Assembly (NCBI GenBank): GCA_020849275.1
Contig: JADLGO010000038.1
Span: 1 to 39,863 of the forward strand
Direction of reading: 5' to 3'
Origin: Chthonomonadales bacterium
Lineage (GTDB): Bacteria; Armatimonadota; Chthonomonadetes; Chthonomonadales; CAJBBX01
DNA length: 39,863 nucleotides
The translations under genes were made by a program, and so were the position numbers. The notes under the pieces are model-generated. The model was not told where the DNA came from, did no database searches, and saw only the letters and a program-made list of their open reading frames with translations. Shown here piece by piece: positions 25,035 to 33,899 of the stretch (positions are counted from its first letter, which is position 1; each line of letters opens with the position of its first letter).

Positions 25035-28000
25035 TCACCGCCCGCGCGCCGCGCGAAACCCGCCGAGATCCACGTCCTTGACCCGATTCTCCGACACCCG
25101 GTTGTCGCGCAACTCCGGCTGCGAGCCGGACTGGGTGGCGATGCCCACGCGGTTGCGCGTCACGGTATTGCGCTCCAGCACCGGGCGAGCGGAGCCGAGC
25201 ACCCCGATGCCATACTCATTGCCCGTGCAAATGTTGCCGCGCGAGGTGCCCGCGGAGTTGCCCGAGTAGGCGATGCCGCCTTCACGGTTGCTCTGGCAGA
25301 GGTTGGCGTCCAGTAGCGGCTGCGCCTTGCCGTCGAGCCCGATTCCGAAGGCGTTCTCGGCACAGGTGTTCGCCCTGGCAGTGCCCCCCAGCTCGCCCAT
25401 GTAGGCGATGCCGCACTCCTTGTTGCCCTGGCAGGTGTTGCCGTCCAGGATCGGCTGGGCCCGGTCAGCCACGTAGATTCCCTGCATCTCGTTGGCCAGG
25501 CAGCGGTTCGCGCGCGCCGTTCCTGCCGAGGCGCCGCCGTAGGCGATGCCGGCCTCTTTGTTCTCGCGACACTCGTTCGTCTCCAGGGTCGGCTGGGCCC
25601 GATCCGCCACCGAGATGCCCACCCTCCCTCCGCTGCACGTGTTCCCGCGCGCCACGCCGGCCGCATCGGCCGTGTAAGCCAGGCCGAAGTCCTTGTTGCC
25701 CTCGCACCGGTTGCCCTCCAGCGTGGGCTGTGCCCGGTCGGTCACGCTGATACCGAAGCGGTCGTTGCCGCCGCACGTGTTGCCGCTCGCAATGCCGGCG
25801 CACTCGCCCGCGTAGGACAGGCCGGACTGCTTGTTCCCCTGGCAGAGGTTGGCGTCCAGTTTCGGCGCGGCTCGGTCGGCCAGGGCGATGCCCTGCTTGC
25901 CGTTGCCGGTGCAGCGGTTCCCGTGTGCCGTGCCGGCGGCCGTCGATGCGTAGGCGATTCCGGCCTGCCGGTTGCTCTGGCAGAGGTTGGCGACAAGCTC
26001 GGGGGCGGCCGCCTGGTCGACGCTGATGCCGACCTCGGCGCCGGTGCAGGTGTTGCCGCGGGCGAGGCCGGCCGAGTCGCCGAAGTAGGCGATGCCGGCT
26101 TGCTGATTGGAGTCGCACACGTTCTCCTGAAGCAGCGGCTGCGCCCTCTTGTCCACGCCGATGCCGAAGCGGTTGGCCGAGCACCGGTTGGCTGTAGCCG
26201 TGCCGGCGGCGCCGCCCACATAGGCGATGCCGCACTCCTTGTTGCCCTGGCTGGTGTTTGTGTCGAGGGTGGGTCGGGCCTGGTCGCCCACCTGAATGCC
26301 CTGTCGGTCGTTCTGGGCGCAGGTGTTGCGCCGAGCCGTGCCGGCCGACTCGCCCAGGAAGGCGATCCCATCGCCCCGGTTCATGGAGCAGGTGTTGTCC
26401 TCCACCGCCGGTTGCGCCTTCTCGTCCACGCGGATTCCCTGCTTGCCGCTGCCGCTGCAGGTGTTGCCACGAGCGGCGCCGCTGGCCTCTCCGAGGAACA
26501 CGACCCCGCACTCCTTGTTGTCGCGGCAGATGTTGGTGTCGAGCATGGGCCGCGCCTTCTGGTCTACGTAGATCCCGTTGCTCTCGTTTCCGGTCACGGT
26601 GTTGCCCCGGGCGGTGCCCGTCGATTCGCCGACGAACACGATTCCCTCCTGGCGGTTGGCCTGCACCGTGTTGGCCTCGAGGCTGGGATGCGAGGCGCGG
26701 TCGGCGTAGAAGCCGTGGCGCTCGTTCTGCGTGCAGGTGTTGTCTCGCGCCGTGCCGGCCGACTCGCCGAAGTAGGCGATGCCGCACTCCTTGTTGGCCT
26801 GGCAGATGTTGGTCTCGAGCGACGGGCGAGCCTGCTGATCGACGTAGATGCCCTGGCGCTGGTTGCCGGCGCAGGTGTTCTTGCGGGCGACGGCGGCCGC
26901 CTTGCCCACAAGGCCGATGCCCGAAGAGCGGTTGTCGCGGCAGGTGTTGCCCTCCAGCGTGGGCGTCGCGCTCTCGTCAACCTCGATTCCGTGCCCCTGG
27001 TTGGCGGTGCACACGTTGGCGCGCGCGGTGCCCCCGGCCTCGCCGAAGTAGCCGATACCGTCGCCGCGGTTGTTCTGGCAGGTATTGCCCTCGAGCACGG
27101 GCGCCGCCTTGCCGTCCACGTAGAAGCCGTTGTTCTGGCTGGCCGAACACGTGTTGCCTCTGGCCAGCCCCGCGGACGCGCCGTAGTAGGCGATGCCCGA
27201 GTAGAGGTTGCGGACGCAGGTGTTCGTGTCCAGCACGGGTTGCGCGGTGCCGTCGAGCCGGATCCCATCCTCGCGGTTGTCCTGGCAGGTGTTGCCCTTC
27301 GCCGTGCCGCGCGAGTCGCCGGCATAGACGATCCCCGCCACCTCGTTGCCGGCGCAGGTGTTCGTCTCCAGGTCGGCGCGCGCCTGCTGCTCCGCCGTCA
27401 CGCCGGTCCAGATATTCCGCTGGCAGGTGTTGGCGCGGGCCGTCACGCGCGCGCGGCCGGCCACGTAGAGCCCGGTCAGGTTCCCCGTCGCGCTCGACTC
27501 CTCGACGGTGGCGGTCGTGTCGCCGACGATGGCGAGGCCGTGCCCCACGCGCCAGGCGCCGAAGATCGTGTCGGCGCCACCGCCCTCGAAGGAGCAGGCG
27601 CGGACCTGCGCCTCGCCCCCGGCCACGCAGACCACGGTCGCGCCGCGCTGGCCGGAGTGGACGAAGGCAATGCCGGAGGCGGAGAAGGCGCCGTTGCCCA
27701 TGAACTGCAGGCCGCAGGGCCATCCCATCAGCACGATGCGCGTGCGGTCGCGTCCCGCGCCAACGAGTTTCACCCCCTTCCAGAGGAAGACGGGCCGCGG
27801 CAGCCGGTACTCGCCGGCCTCCAGGCGCACCGTGGCGTCTGGAGCGGCGCGCTCGAGCGCGGCGGCCAGGTCGGCTCCCGCGCGCAACAGCAGATCGCGG
27901 TCGCCCGCGGGGGTGCGCGGGAGAGCCGGCGGCGGCGCGCGCACTCCCTGCTTCTCCAGAAAGGCGTGGACCGCCGCCAGCGGCGCGACGGGCACGGTGC

Positions 28001-28580
28001 CGGCCAGGTCGCCCGTGCCGCGCACCACGCCGACCAGGTCGCCGCGCACGTCCAGCACCGGCGCGCCGGGGCCCGGCGCGATCCCCTTCTCGCCCGTCAG
28101 CACGCCGCGCGCGGAGTCCAGCCGCGAGTAGAAGACGCCGCAGTTGCCGTTCGCCACGCCCTGCATCCCGCTCAACGCCACCACGCGATCGGCCTCGGTG
28201 CGCCCTGCCGCCGGCAGCGCGCGCCGGTCGCGCAGGTGCGTCTCCACCAGCGCCAGGCCGGCGTGCTCGTCCACGGCGCGCACCGTGCCCGGCGTCTCGG
28301 CGCCGTCGCCGAGCACCACGGTCAACTCCTTCGCTTCCTGCACGGCCGAGCCGGTGGTCAGGACAAGCCCGGAGGGAGAGACGAAGAAGCCGGTGGAGAA
28401 GCGGTGCTCCGGGCCTTGCTGGCCGTCGACGACGGCGACGACCGTGACGATGGCCTGGTGGCTCTGTAGCACGACGCGCGGCCAGTCGGTGGCGTCCTGT
28501 CCCGCGAGTTGGCCGGCGGCCAGGAACAGTGCCGCGGCGACGGTGACGAGCAAGGCCGGCCGCGGGCGAGGCGATGTCAT
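25035..28580 (-). CDS. Secreted HtrA-like pseudoprotease fused to a giant right-handed beta-helix
   Basis: 1181 residues from the ATG at 28580. Residues 1-27 are a signal peptide. Residues about 36-210 follow the trypsin/HtrA pattern (GFFVSPSGLVLTTGSAV; DEHAGLALVE; PGPGAPVLDVRGDLVGV), but the His, Asp and Ser positions are replaced: TTGSAV instead of TNNHVV, AGLAL instead of TDLAV, and PGAP instead of NSGGP. It is thus probably inactive as a protease. A starter region (about 230-368) leads into about 35 coils of 22-23 residues (369-1167). Each coil ends in an Asn-x-Cys type motif (Asn in all, Cys in 30) and begins with a Gly-Ile pair. Two coil types alternate (GIYVDQKA.. and GIAYFGES..). Likely a cell-surface binding or glycan-handling protein; enzymatic activity is uncertain. 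Confidence 0.88.
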   Translation of the reverse strand: MTSPRPRPALLVTVAAALFLAAGQLAGQDATDWPRVVLQSHQAIVTVVAVVDGQQGPEHRFSTGFFVSPSGLVLTTGSAVQEAKELTVVLGDGAETPGTVRAVDEHAGLALVETHLRDRRALPAAGRTEADRVVALSGMQGVANGNCGVFYSRLDSARGVLTGEKGIAPGPGAPVLDVRGDLVGVVRGTGDLAGTVPVAPLAAVHAFLEKQGVRAPPPALPRTPAGDRDLLLRAGADLAAALERAAPDATVRLEAGEYRLPRPVFLWKGVKLVGAGRDRTRIVLMGWPCGLQFMGNGAFSASGIAFVHSGQRGATVVCVAGGEAQVRACSFEGGGADTIFGAWRVGHGLAIVGDTTATVEESSATGNLTGLYVAGRARVTARANTCQRNIWTGVTAEQQARADLETNTCAGNEVAGIVYAGDSRGTAKGNTCQDNREDGIRLDGTAQPVLDTNTCVRNLYSGIAYYGASAGLARGNTCSASQNNGFYVDGKAAPVLEGNTCQNNRGDGIGYFGEAGGTARANVCTANQGHGIEVDESATPTLEGNTCRDNRSSGIGLVGKAAAVARKNTCAGNQRQGIYVDQQARPSLETNICQANKECGIAYFGESAGTARDNTCTQNERHGFYADRASHPSLEANTVQANRQEGIVFVGESTGTARGNTVTGNESNGIYVDQKARPMLDTNICRDNKECGVVFLGEASGAARGNTCSGSGKQGIRVDEKAQPAVEDNTCSMNRGDGIAFLGESAGTARRNTCAQNDRQGIQVGDQARPTLDTNTSQGNKECGIAYVGGAAGTATANRCSANRFGIGVDKRAQPLLQENVCDSNQQAGIAYFGDSAGLARGNTCTGAEVGISVDQAAAPELVANLCQSNRQAGIAYASTAAGTAHGNRCTGNGKQGIALADRAAPKLDANLCQGNKQSGLSYAGECAGIASGNTCGGNDRFGISVTDRAQPTLEGNRCEGNKDFGLAYTADAAGVARGNTCSGGRVGISVADRAQPTLETNECRENKEAGIAYGGASAGTARANRCLANEMQGIYVADRAQPILDGNTCQGNKECGIAYMGELGGTARANTCAENAFGIGLDGKAQPLLDANLCQSNREGGIAYSGNSAGTSRGNICTGNEYGIGVLGSARPVLERNTVTRNRVGIATQSGSQPELRDNRVSENRVKDVDLGGFRAARGR
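25083..27476 (-). repeat. Tandem coil repeat, about 35 units of 66-69 bp (138-bp alternating super-repeat)
   Basis: Inside the giant beta-helix gene, the coding sequence repeats every 66-69 bases, and every second coil is more alike, giving a roughly 138-base super-repeat. The coils are diverged rather than identical, so the array is old, but ten-to-fifteen-base identical patches (around the ACCTGCCAGAGC-type NTCQ codons) occur. Such arrays can expand or contract by recombination. Confidence 0.85.
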
Positions 28581-28891
28581 CGAAGCGAACCCCCGCGATG
28601 TGCGTGCGCGCGAAGCGCCGATCCGAATACGGATGCCGGTCGCCCGCGCGCACCGCCTCATTCGACCCGGCCTCGCCGCGCACCTGCCCGGGCCGGCCCG
28701 GCGCACGCCGGAAGTCGCCGCGTCGACCCGCGCGCCGAGCGCCGTCCGCCCTCGTCCACGTCGGCCCCGGCCATCCTGTGCTCCGGCACGCGCACACGCT
28801 CGGCCACACGGGTGACGCGCGAGGAGGGCCGCGGCGCACCCTGGCGCCGCGGCCCTCCTCTGGCCCCTGCTCTCGTTGCGGCGGACCGCCC
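28581..28891. other. Intergenic region between the beta-helix gene and the lipoprotein gene
   Basis: 311 bases with no gene. It contains the strong hairpin at 28821-28860 that ends the pilin/lipoprotein unit. The remainder, 28581-28820, should carry the promoter and leader of the beta-helix gene, but I see no good -35/-10 pair. Confidence 0.4.
28821..28860 (-). terminator. Seventeen-pair perfect hairpin after the lipoprotein gene
   Basis: GAGGAGGGCCGCGGCGC (28821-28837) is the exact complement of the sequence at 28844-28860, around a six-base loop. It lies 31 bases past the lipoprotein stop at 28892. It is the strongest hairpin in the window; there is no U-run after it. Confidence 0.6.
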
Positions 28892-29116
28892 TCAGCGGCC
28901 CGCGCCCGGTCGGGCGGCGGGGCCGCCGCCCATCGTGGTGCGGGCCGCCGGGCCCGGCAGGTTCTTGCGCACCGTGATCGGTGGGGTGCGCGGCGCGTTG
29001 GCCGAGGGCGGCGGCGCGGCGTCCTCCAGCGGATCCTTCCTCGAGCACCCGCTCAGCAGGCACGCCGCGGCCGCCAGGGCGCACGCCAGTCCGCGAGCAC
29101 GCCTCTGGCTTCTCAC
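28892..29116 (-). CDS. Small lipoprotein, coupled to the pseudopilin gene
   Basis: 74 residues from the GTG at 29116, whose GTGA overlaps the pilin stop codon; a GTG at 29128 is a second choice. The sequence opens with a basic run, then [12 protein letters not shown], a lipobox whose Cys would be lipidated after signal peptidase II cleavage. The mature tail is short and Pro/Ala-rich without a fold signature. Its tight coupling to the pseudopilin suggests that the two act together at the cell surface. No family is recognised. Confidence 0.7.
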   Translation of the reverse strand: MRSQRRARGLACALAAAACLLSGCSRKDPLEDAAPPPSANAPRTPPITVRKNLPGPAARTTMGGGPAARPGAGR

Positions 29117-29946
29117 TGAAGGTCCCACAGGTACTGTGAACGGTCGCTGATGACGATGTCGGTGTTGGCCATCCCCTTCACCCAGTTGGTGCCCGCCGCC
29201 AGCGCGCCGGCCTTCATGTACTTGGAGTGGCCATCGCAGAACGCCACGTTCGTGCCCTCGTTGTGGCGGATGGCCACGGGGCCGGTGTACGTGGGGTTGC
29301 TGGCGAAGTTCAGGTCGTCACCGTAAGAGCCCGCACCCCAGCCGCCGTTGGACCAGGTGCAGTCATCCGGAGCCCACAGGGCCGCCGGGCTGTCCACCAC
29401 GTGCGAGGTGTACCAACCCGCGCTGTCGCCGACGTACTTGGAGTCGGTCAGCAGGACGGTGCCGGCGGGCGAGTTGATGGCCGCATTGGTGACGGGATAG
29501 CCGCCGGGCAGCCAGACGGAGCAATCGGACTGATTGAGGTAGTTCCAGTTGTAGCCGTAGGCGGGCCACCTCATCCAGTTGTACCACCACTTGATGTTGG
29601 CCTGCGAGCCGTTCCAGATGCCGAACGGGTCCGTGCCATCGGATGGGCAGCGCAGGATCGGCCAGTTCTTGGTGTAGGGCTGGATCAGCTCGGGCCAGTA
29701 GCGCTGGTCATCCGGAAAGGCGGCGGCGCTCGTCCAGGCGTGCGGGGCCACGACCTCGTCGTAGTCCTGCCAGTACATCAGGTGGCCGAGCGCGATCTGC
29801 TTGGTGTTGGAGAGGCAACTGGTGGTGCGCGCCTTCTCGCGCGCGGAGGCGAAAACAGGGAACAGGATGGCAGCGAGAATCGCGATGATCGCGATAACGA
29901 CCAGAAGCTCGATCAGGGTGAACGCGCTCCCTTGCTTGCGACACAT
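29113..29946 (-). CDS. Type IV-like pseudopilin, H-x9-DG family
   Basis: 277 residues from the ATG at 29946, preceded by AAAGGA nine bases upstream. The prepilin leader MCRKQGSA ends before [20 protein letters not shown], the processing site and filament helix; the residue at -1 is Ala. The typical continuation [30 protein letters not shown] appears as [16 protein letters not shown]. The C-terminal tail [16 protein letters not shown] is a full H-x9-DG motif. Trp- and Tyr-rich loops between make it a typical globular pseudopilin. Such proteins occur in large paralogous sets in Planctomycetes/Armatimonadota genomes; their filament is not characterised. A -10-like element is at 30054-30062. Confidence 0.92.
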   Translation of the reverse strand: MCRKQGSAFTLIELLVVIAIIAILAAILFPVFASAREKARTTSCLSNTKQIALGHLMYWQDYDEVVAPHAWTSAAAFPDDQRYWPELIQPYTKNWPILRCPSDGTDPFGIWNGSQANIKWWYNWMRWPAYGYNWNYLNQSDCSVWLPGGYPVTNAAINSPAGTVLLTDSKYVGDSAGWYTSHVVDSPAALWAPDDCTWSNGGWGAGSYGDDLNFASNPTYTGPVAIRHNEGTNVAFCDGHSKYMKAGALAAGTNWVKGMANTDIVISDRSQYLWDLQ

Positions 29947-30053
29947 ACCGAGTAGTCCTTTCAACCGAGATGGCCGGGCGCGGCCTCGTCTGACCAGGGG
30001 TCGCGAGCGCGCCCGCACGCAGACGCGAGCGGGCGGCATGCACCGGTGGAGGC

Positions 30054-30062
30054 AGTATACCA
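30054..30062 (-). promoter_or_regulatory. Extended -10 promoter candidate for the pseudopilin
   Basis: On the minus strand TGG directly precedes TATACT (30062-30054), an extended -10 element. No good -35 hexamer exists at 16-18 bases. The start would be near 30047, giving a leader of about 100 bases before the ATG at 29946. The divergent plus-strand gene starts at 30236. Confidence 0.35.
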
Positions 30063-30235
30063 TACGTCTGGCCATGCTGCGCATCGGGCCGCGCGCCCGC
30101 GCGCCCGCCGGGGCCGCCCCGGGTACGGCGGCGGCCAGCGCCGGGAGGCGAACGGGGCTCGGATCGCGAAGAGAGTACGTGGCTCGCCGGGCGCCGGGTA
30201 ACGACGCCCGGCGCGCCGAAAGGGGACGCACGACC

Positions 30236-31108
30236 ATGCCCGACAGCCCGCTGCTGGAGCGCGCGGCCGATTTCATCTGGCGCAACGCGCGCCTGCTCGA
30301 CCGGCATCTGTTCGCCTACCTCTACCGTGACGGTCCGCGCGAGGGCGTCCTCGACGCCCTGCACGCCTACCACAACGGGGACGGCGGCTTCGGCCACGCC
30401 CTCGAGCCGGACAAGCGCACGCCGGCCAGCCAGCCCATCGACGTCCAGATCGCCTTCGAGGTGATGGACGTCGTCGGGATCGATGCCACGATGGCGGGCC
30501 AGGCGTGCGATTTTCTGGCCTCCGTGGGGGAGCCGGACGGCTCAGTGGCCTGCGTGCTGCCCGGCGTCAACCGTTACCCGCACGCGCCGTGGTGGCAGCT
30601 CCAGGGCGAGCCCAGGGGCGGCATCAACCCGACCGGAGCGATCGCCGGCCTGCTGCTCAAGCAGCGCTTCGACCATCGGTGGCTGCGCTCCGCCACCGCC
30701 TACTCGTGGAGCGTGTGCGAGGGGTCCGACACCGTGGAGCCGCACGACCTCGCCTGCATACTCACGTTCCTGCAGAACGCGCCGGACCGTCCGCGTGCCC
30801 TGCGCGCGTTCGAGCGCGTGTCGCGGAACATGCTCGGCGCCGGCGTGGTGGGGATGGACCCGGCGGCGTCTGGATACGTGAAGAAGCTGCTGGAGTGGGC
30901 GCCCACGCCGGAAAGCCTCTGCCGCCCGCTCTTCACGCGGGAGGCGGTGGACGCGCACCTCGCGGCGCTCGCCGCCGCCCAATGCGATGACGGCGGCTGG
31001 CCCATCACCTGGCCGGCGCTGAGCCCGGCATGCGAGCTTGAGTGGCGTGGGCACATGACGATCCGGGCGCTGCGCACGCTCGACGCGTATGGCCGGCTGG
31101 ACCGCTGA
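30236..31108 (+). CDS. Alpha/alpha-toroid (prenyltransferase/squalene-oxidase-like repeat) protein
   Basis: 290 residues from the ATG at 30236, preceded by AAAGGGG. Two QW-like motifs are visible: [15 protein letters not shown] near residue 43 and [13 protein letters not shown] near residue 250. Between them are paired helices, as in the alpha/alpha toroid fold of squalene-hopene cyclase and complement-like repeat proteins. The catalytic Asp-rich motif of cyclases is not seen, so it is not called a cyclase. No signal peptide. It is followed 13 bases later by the ThuA-like gene, probably the same transcript. Confidence 0.75.
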   Translation: MPDSPLLERAADFIWRNARLLDRHLFAYLYRDGPREGVLDALHAYHNGDGGFGHALEPDKRTPASQPIDVQIAFEVMDVVGIDATMAGQACDFLASVGEPDGSVACVLPGVNRYPHAPWWQLQGEPRGGINPTGAIAGLLLKQRFDHRWLRSATAYSWSVCEGSDTVEPHDLACILTFLQNAPDRPRALRAFERVSRNMLGAGVVGMDPAASGYVKKLLEWAPTPESLCRPLFTREAVDAHLAALAAAQCDDGGWPITWPALSPACELEWRGHMTIRALRTLDAYGRLDR

Positions 31109-31121
31109 AGGGAGGGGCGCC

Positions 31122-31895
31122 ATGCTCGCCTTGATGCCGGCCGTGCTCGCCGCGCTCGCCGGCCTTGCGGTCGGCCTCGCGCCGGCCCGGCCGCTCCGCG
31201 CGCTCCTCGTCGCCGACGAGTTGCCCGCGATGGAGCGCCTGGCCGCGCGGCTCGGCGCCCTGGAGGGCGTCGAATGCAGCCTGACGCGCCCGGGGGCCAT
31301 GGGGGCCGACCTCGGCGGCTACGACGCGGTCGCCGTCTACATCCACGGCGTCCTCTCGCCGGCCGCCGAGGCCGCGTTCATTCGCTACGCCGAGGCCGGC
31401 GGCACACTCGTGCTGCTCCATCATTCCATCAGCTCCGGCAAGCGCGCCAATCGCGACTGGTTTCGCTTCCTTGGCGTGACGCTGCCGGAGGAAGGGCCGG
31501 GCCGCTACCGGTGGATCGAGGGCGTCACGCTCGAGGTGGTGAACCTGGCGCCGGGCCACCCAATCCCGTCGCGCGGGGTGCGCTACCCGGAACGCATACC
31601 GTTCGCCCGCGCCGCCCGGCCGGAGCGCCGACTGCCCGGGTTCCGGCTCCATGACTCGGAGGTCTATCTGAACCACGTGCTGACGGGACCGCGGACGCCG
31701 CTGCTCGGACTGCGCTGGACGGACCCGCGGTCGGGCGAAACCCTCATGCAGGAGACGGCGGGGTGGGTACGCGCGGCGGGCCGCGGGCACGTGGTTTACC
31801 TGATGCCCGGCCACAACGCCCGCGAGTTCGACGATCCCACCTACGCGCGCATCGTGGCGAACGCCGTGGTCTGGAGGCCGACCCGAGGCGAGTGA
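31122..31895 (+). CDS. ThuA-like domain protein
   Basis: 257 residues from the ATG at 31122, preceded by GGGAGGGG. A hydrophobic leader (1-28) may export it. The core has the flavodoxin/glutamine-amidotransferase-like fold of ThuA (trehalose utilisation) proteins: RALLVADE first strand, YDAVAVYIHG, GGTLVLLHHSIS after the second, and HVVYLMPGHNAREFD near the C-terminus. ThuA-like proteins are common next to secreted glycan enzymes and Gfo/Idh oxidoreductases in these phyla; their function is mostly unknown. The gene is second in a two-gene unit and convergent with the YddG-like exporter. Confidence 0.82.
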   Translation: MLALMPAVLAALAGLAVGLAPARPLRALLVADELPAMERLAARLGALEGVECSLTRPGAMGADLGGYDAVAVYIHGVLSPAAEAAFIRYAEAGGTLVLLHHSISSGKRANRDWFRFLGVTLPEEGPGRYRWIEGVTLEVVNLAPGHPIPSRGVRYPERIPFARAARPERRLPGFRLHDSEVYLNHVLTGPRTPLLGLRWTDPRSGETLMQETAGWVRAAGRGHVVYLMPGHNAREFDDPTYARIVANAVVWRPTRGE

Positions 31896-31907
31896 GGCGC
31901 GGCGGGC

Positions 31908-32846
31908 TCAGGCCGGTGTGCGCGCGCCCCTCGCCACGACGGCTCCGAGCGTGATGAGCGCGGCGCCCGGAAGAAGGCCGGGACTGAGAGCCTGCCGATA
32001 GGCGAGGCCGATCAGCACCGCGGAGACGACCGGGATAGAGAAGGAGAGCGTGGCGGCCAGGTGCGGCGGCGCCTGCTTGACGCCGATCTCCCACCAGTAG
32101 TAGCCGAGCCCGACCGGGCCGACGCCGCAGAAGAGCACCCAGAAGACGGCGGCCGGAGTGAGGTGCGGCGCCGCCGCCCACTCTCCCCGCGCCATCCCGA
32201 CCGTCGCGGCGAGCGCCGCGCAGAGCGCGAACTGTGCCGTCGACCCGTTGTGCTCCTCCGGCACGCGCCAGCGGCGCAGCAGCACCGAGTAGAGCGCCCA
32301 CAGGCAGGCGCCCGCCAGCGCCATAGCGTGCGGCAGGAGGTCGGCGGGCGGCCGCGCGAACGTGTCTACCCCGCGCACGGCGGCGACGCCCGCCAACCCG
32401 AGCGCCGCGCCCAGCAGCGCCCGTCCGAGTGGCGGCCGGTCCGGCAACAGCAGGCAGGCAAAGAGGACCATCAGCACGGGCCAGAGATAGTTGACGAGCG
32501 CCACCTGGGCCAGGTCGCGCTCGGTGGCCACGCCGACGGCCAGCACCAGCAGGACGGTGTAGACGGCGATGCCGAGGAACCCGGCGGCCCAAACGCGCGG
32601 CGGCATCGACACCAGCCCCGCCAGGGGCCGTTGGCGGGCACGGTGAAGCGCTGCGCCCACCGCCACGCCCACCAGGCTGACGAGGGTCGTGTAGACCATC
32701 GGGCCGAGCGCGCGCGACCCGGCGGCGAAGCAGAGGCCCGTGAAGCACCAGAGGCCGATGGCCCCGGCCGCGAACCACAGGCCCCGCCGCGCGGCCGCTG
32801 GCGCGCGCGCCTCGGGCAGATGCGCCGGCGCGCCGGCCGGCCTCAT
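31908..32846 (-). CDS. EamA/DMT transporter, YddG-like aromatic amino-acid exporter
   Basis: 312 residues from the ATG at 32846, which overlaps the stop of the Gfo/Idh gene as ATGA; this sets the start. About ten hydrophobic helices form two EamA halves. VALVNYLWPVLMVLFACLLL and GLGYYWWEIGVKQ resemble E. coli YddG (MVNYLWPSLTILFA and AYAAWNVGILHG) at the same places. The role inferred is export of aromatic amino acids or similar compounds. It ends the five-gene minus-strand unit. Confidence 0.85.
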   Translation of the reverse strand: MRPAGAPAHLPEARAPAAARRGLWFAAGAIGLWCFTGLCFAAGSRALGPMVYTTLVSLVGVAVGAALHRARQRPLAGLVSMPPRVWAAGFLGIAVYTVLLVLAVGVATERDLAQVALVNYLWPVLMVLFACLLLPDRPPLGRALLGAALGLAGVAAVRGVDTFARPPADLLPHAMALAGACLWALYSVLLRRWRVPEEHNGSTAQFALCAALAATVGMARGEWAAAPHLTPAAVFWVLFCGVGPVGLGYYWWEIGVKQAPPHLAATLSFSIPVVSAVLIGLAYRQALSPGLLPGAALITLGAVVARGARTPA

Positions 32847-33883
32847 CCTCGCCGCATCAGCTCGGGCAGGTCCACCGGGCGCCCGCCGCGCTTCGCCGAG
32901 AGCAGCGCGGCGTAGTGGATGGCCGTTTTCTCCAGCAGCACGGCGCGAGGCACCGGCTCCTCCCCGGTCCGGAAGAAGGCGGCCATGTGATGGAGGAGCG
33001 CGTCGTAGCTCACCTCGAAGCGCACCTCCTCGCTCTCGTTCTCCAGGCCAAAGACCTTCAGGCGGAAGCCGTACCATCGCGCGCCTGGGCCCACCATCTC
33101 GAGCGCTCCGCGCGCCCCGGCGGCGGCGGCTTGCGGCCCATAGCGCAGGTAGAGCATGACCGGCCCGGCCGCCAGGCGCGGCTCCTCCGGCCGCGTTTCC
33201 AGCGACACGGCCTGTACCGCCGAAACGCCCGGCCCGAGGACGCTGACCAGCGCGGCGATGGCGTGGGGCAGATAGAAGACAAGATGCTCACTTGGCCCGA
33301 CGACGTTGAAGAGACGGATCGGCCCCAGGCCGGGCAGCGCCGCGCGCGCCGCGTCGCCGGCGGCGGTGTGGTAGAGCGCCGAGGCGGAGTAGACGCGGGC
33401 GCTGTGCCGCGCGGCCAGGTCAAGGATGGCGCGCGCGTCGGCCACGCTACCGGCGAACGGCCGATTGAGGAAGACGCGGCGCCCGGCCTCCAGAAACGGC
33501 CGCGCCAGCGCCAGGTAGCGGTCCGGCATCAAGTCGGTGATCAGGACGCCGTCCACGTCGTCGCCGGCCGCGCGCGGATCGGCCACGACCTGGGCCCCCG
33601 TGGCGCGCGCCACCTGCTCGGCCGCCTGGGGCAGCGCGTCCCACACGCGAGTCGGGCGCATGCCGAAGCGCGCTCCATCCGGCGCGGTCAGCATCTCCGC
33701 CCACACCTTGCCGTGGGTGCCCTCGCTACAGCCAACGATGCCCAGTTTCAGCGGCGGCGCCGCGTCCGTTCCGCCGTCCATGCGCTCTCCTCCGAGCGCG
33801 GCGTCGGCGACGACCAGCACCCCCGCAGCGCCCACCACCGCCTGCCGACGCGACAGGCCGCCAGCCCTCGCTCCGCGTTCCAT
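32843..33883 (-). CDS. Gfo/Idh-like protein with altered catalytic motif
   Basis: 346 residues from the ATG at 33883, preceded by GGGAG. The N-terminus has a Tat-like leader (LSRRQAVVGAAGVLVV). A Rossmann-like start follows (LKLGIVGCSEGTHGK), but its glycine pattern departs from GxGxxG. In place of the EKP motif with the catalytic lysine is FLNRPFAG (Asn140-Arg141-Pro142). The C-terminal alpha/beta domain is otherwise typical. It may be an NAD(P)-dependent sugar oxidoreductase that works without the lysine, or a substrate-binding relative. It sits 16 bases after the esterase gene in the same unit and overlaps the exporter gene by four bases. Confidence 0.82.
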   Translation of the reverse strand: MERGARAGGLSRRQAVVGAAGVLVVADAALGGERMDGGTDAAPPLKLGIVGCSEGTHGKVWAEMLTAPDGARFGMRPTRVWDALPQAAEQVARATGAQVVADPRAAGDDVDGVLITDLMPDRYLALARPFLEAGRRVFLNRPFAGSVADARAILDLAARHSARVYSASALYHTAAGDAARAALPGLGPIRLFNVVGPSEHLVFYLPHAIAALVSVLGPGVSAVQAVSLETRPEEPRLAAGPVMLYLRYGPQAAAAGARGALEMVGPGARWYGFRLKVFGLENESEEVRFEVSYDALLHHMAAFFRTGEEPVPRAVLLEKTAIHYAALLSAKRGGRPVDLPELMRRG

Positions 33884-33899
33884 CGCGCTCCCGCCCTCG

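Noticed and set aside
25083-27476. Regular 66-69-base repeats as a CRISPR array
   Set aside because: The repeats are continuous coding sequence, diverged between units, and have no unrelated spacers or cas genes.
25923-28469. Long plus-strand open frame opposite the beta-helix gene (and other long antisense frames such as 12990-15695, 20174-21700 and 34670-37024)
   Set aside because: They lie antisense or out of frame to genes with clear domains, and their translations are Arg/Ala/Gly-rich without ribosome sites; long open frames on both strands are expected in such G+C-rich DNA.
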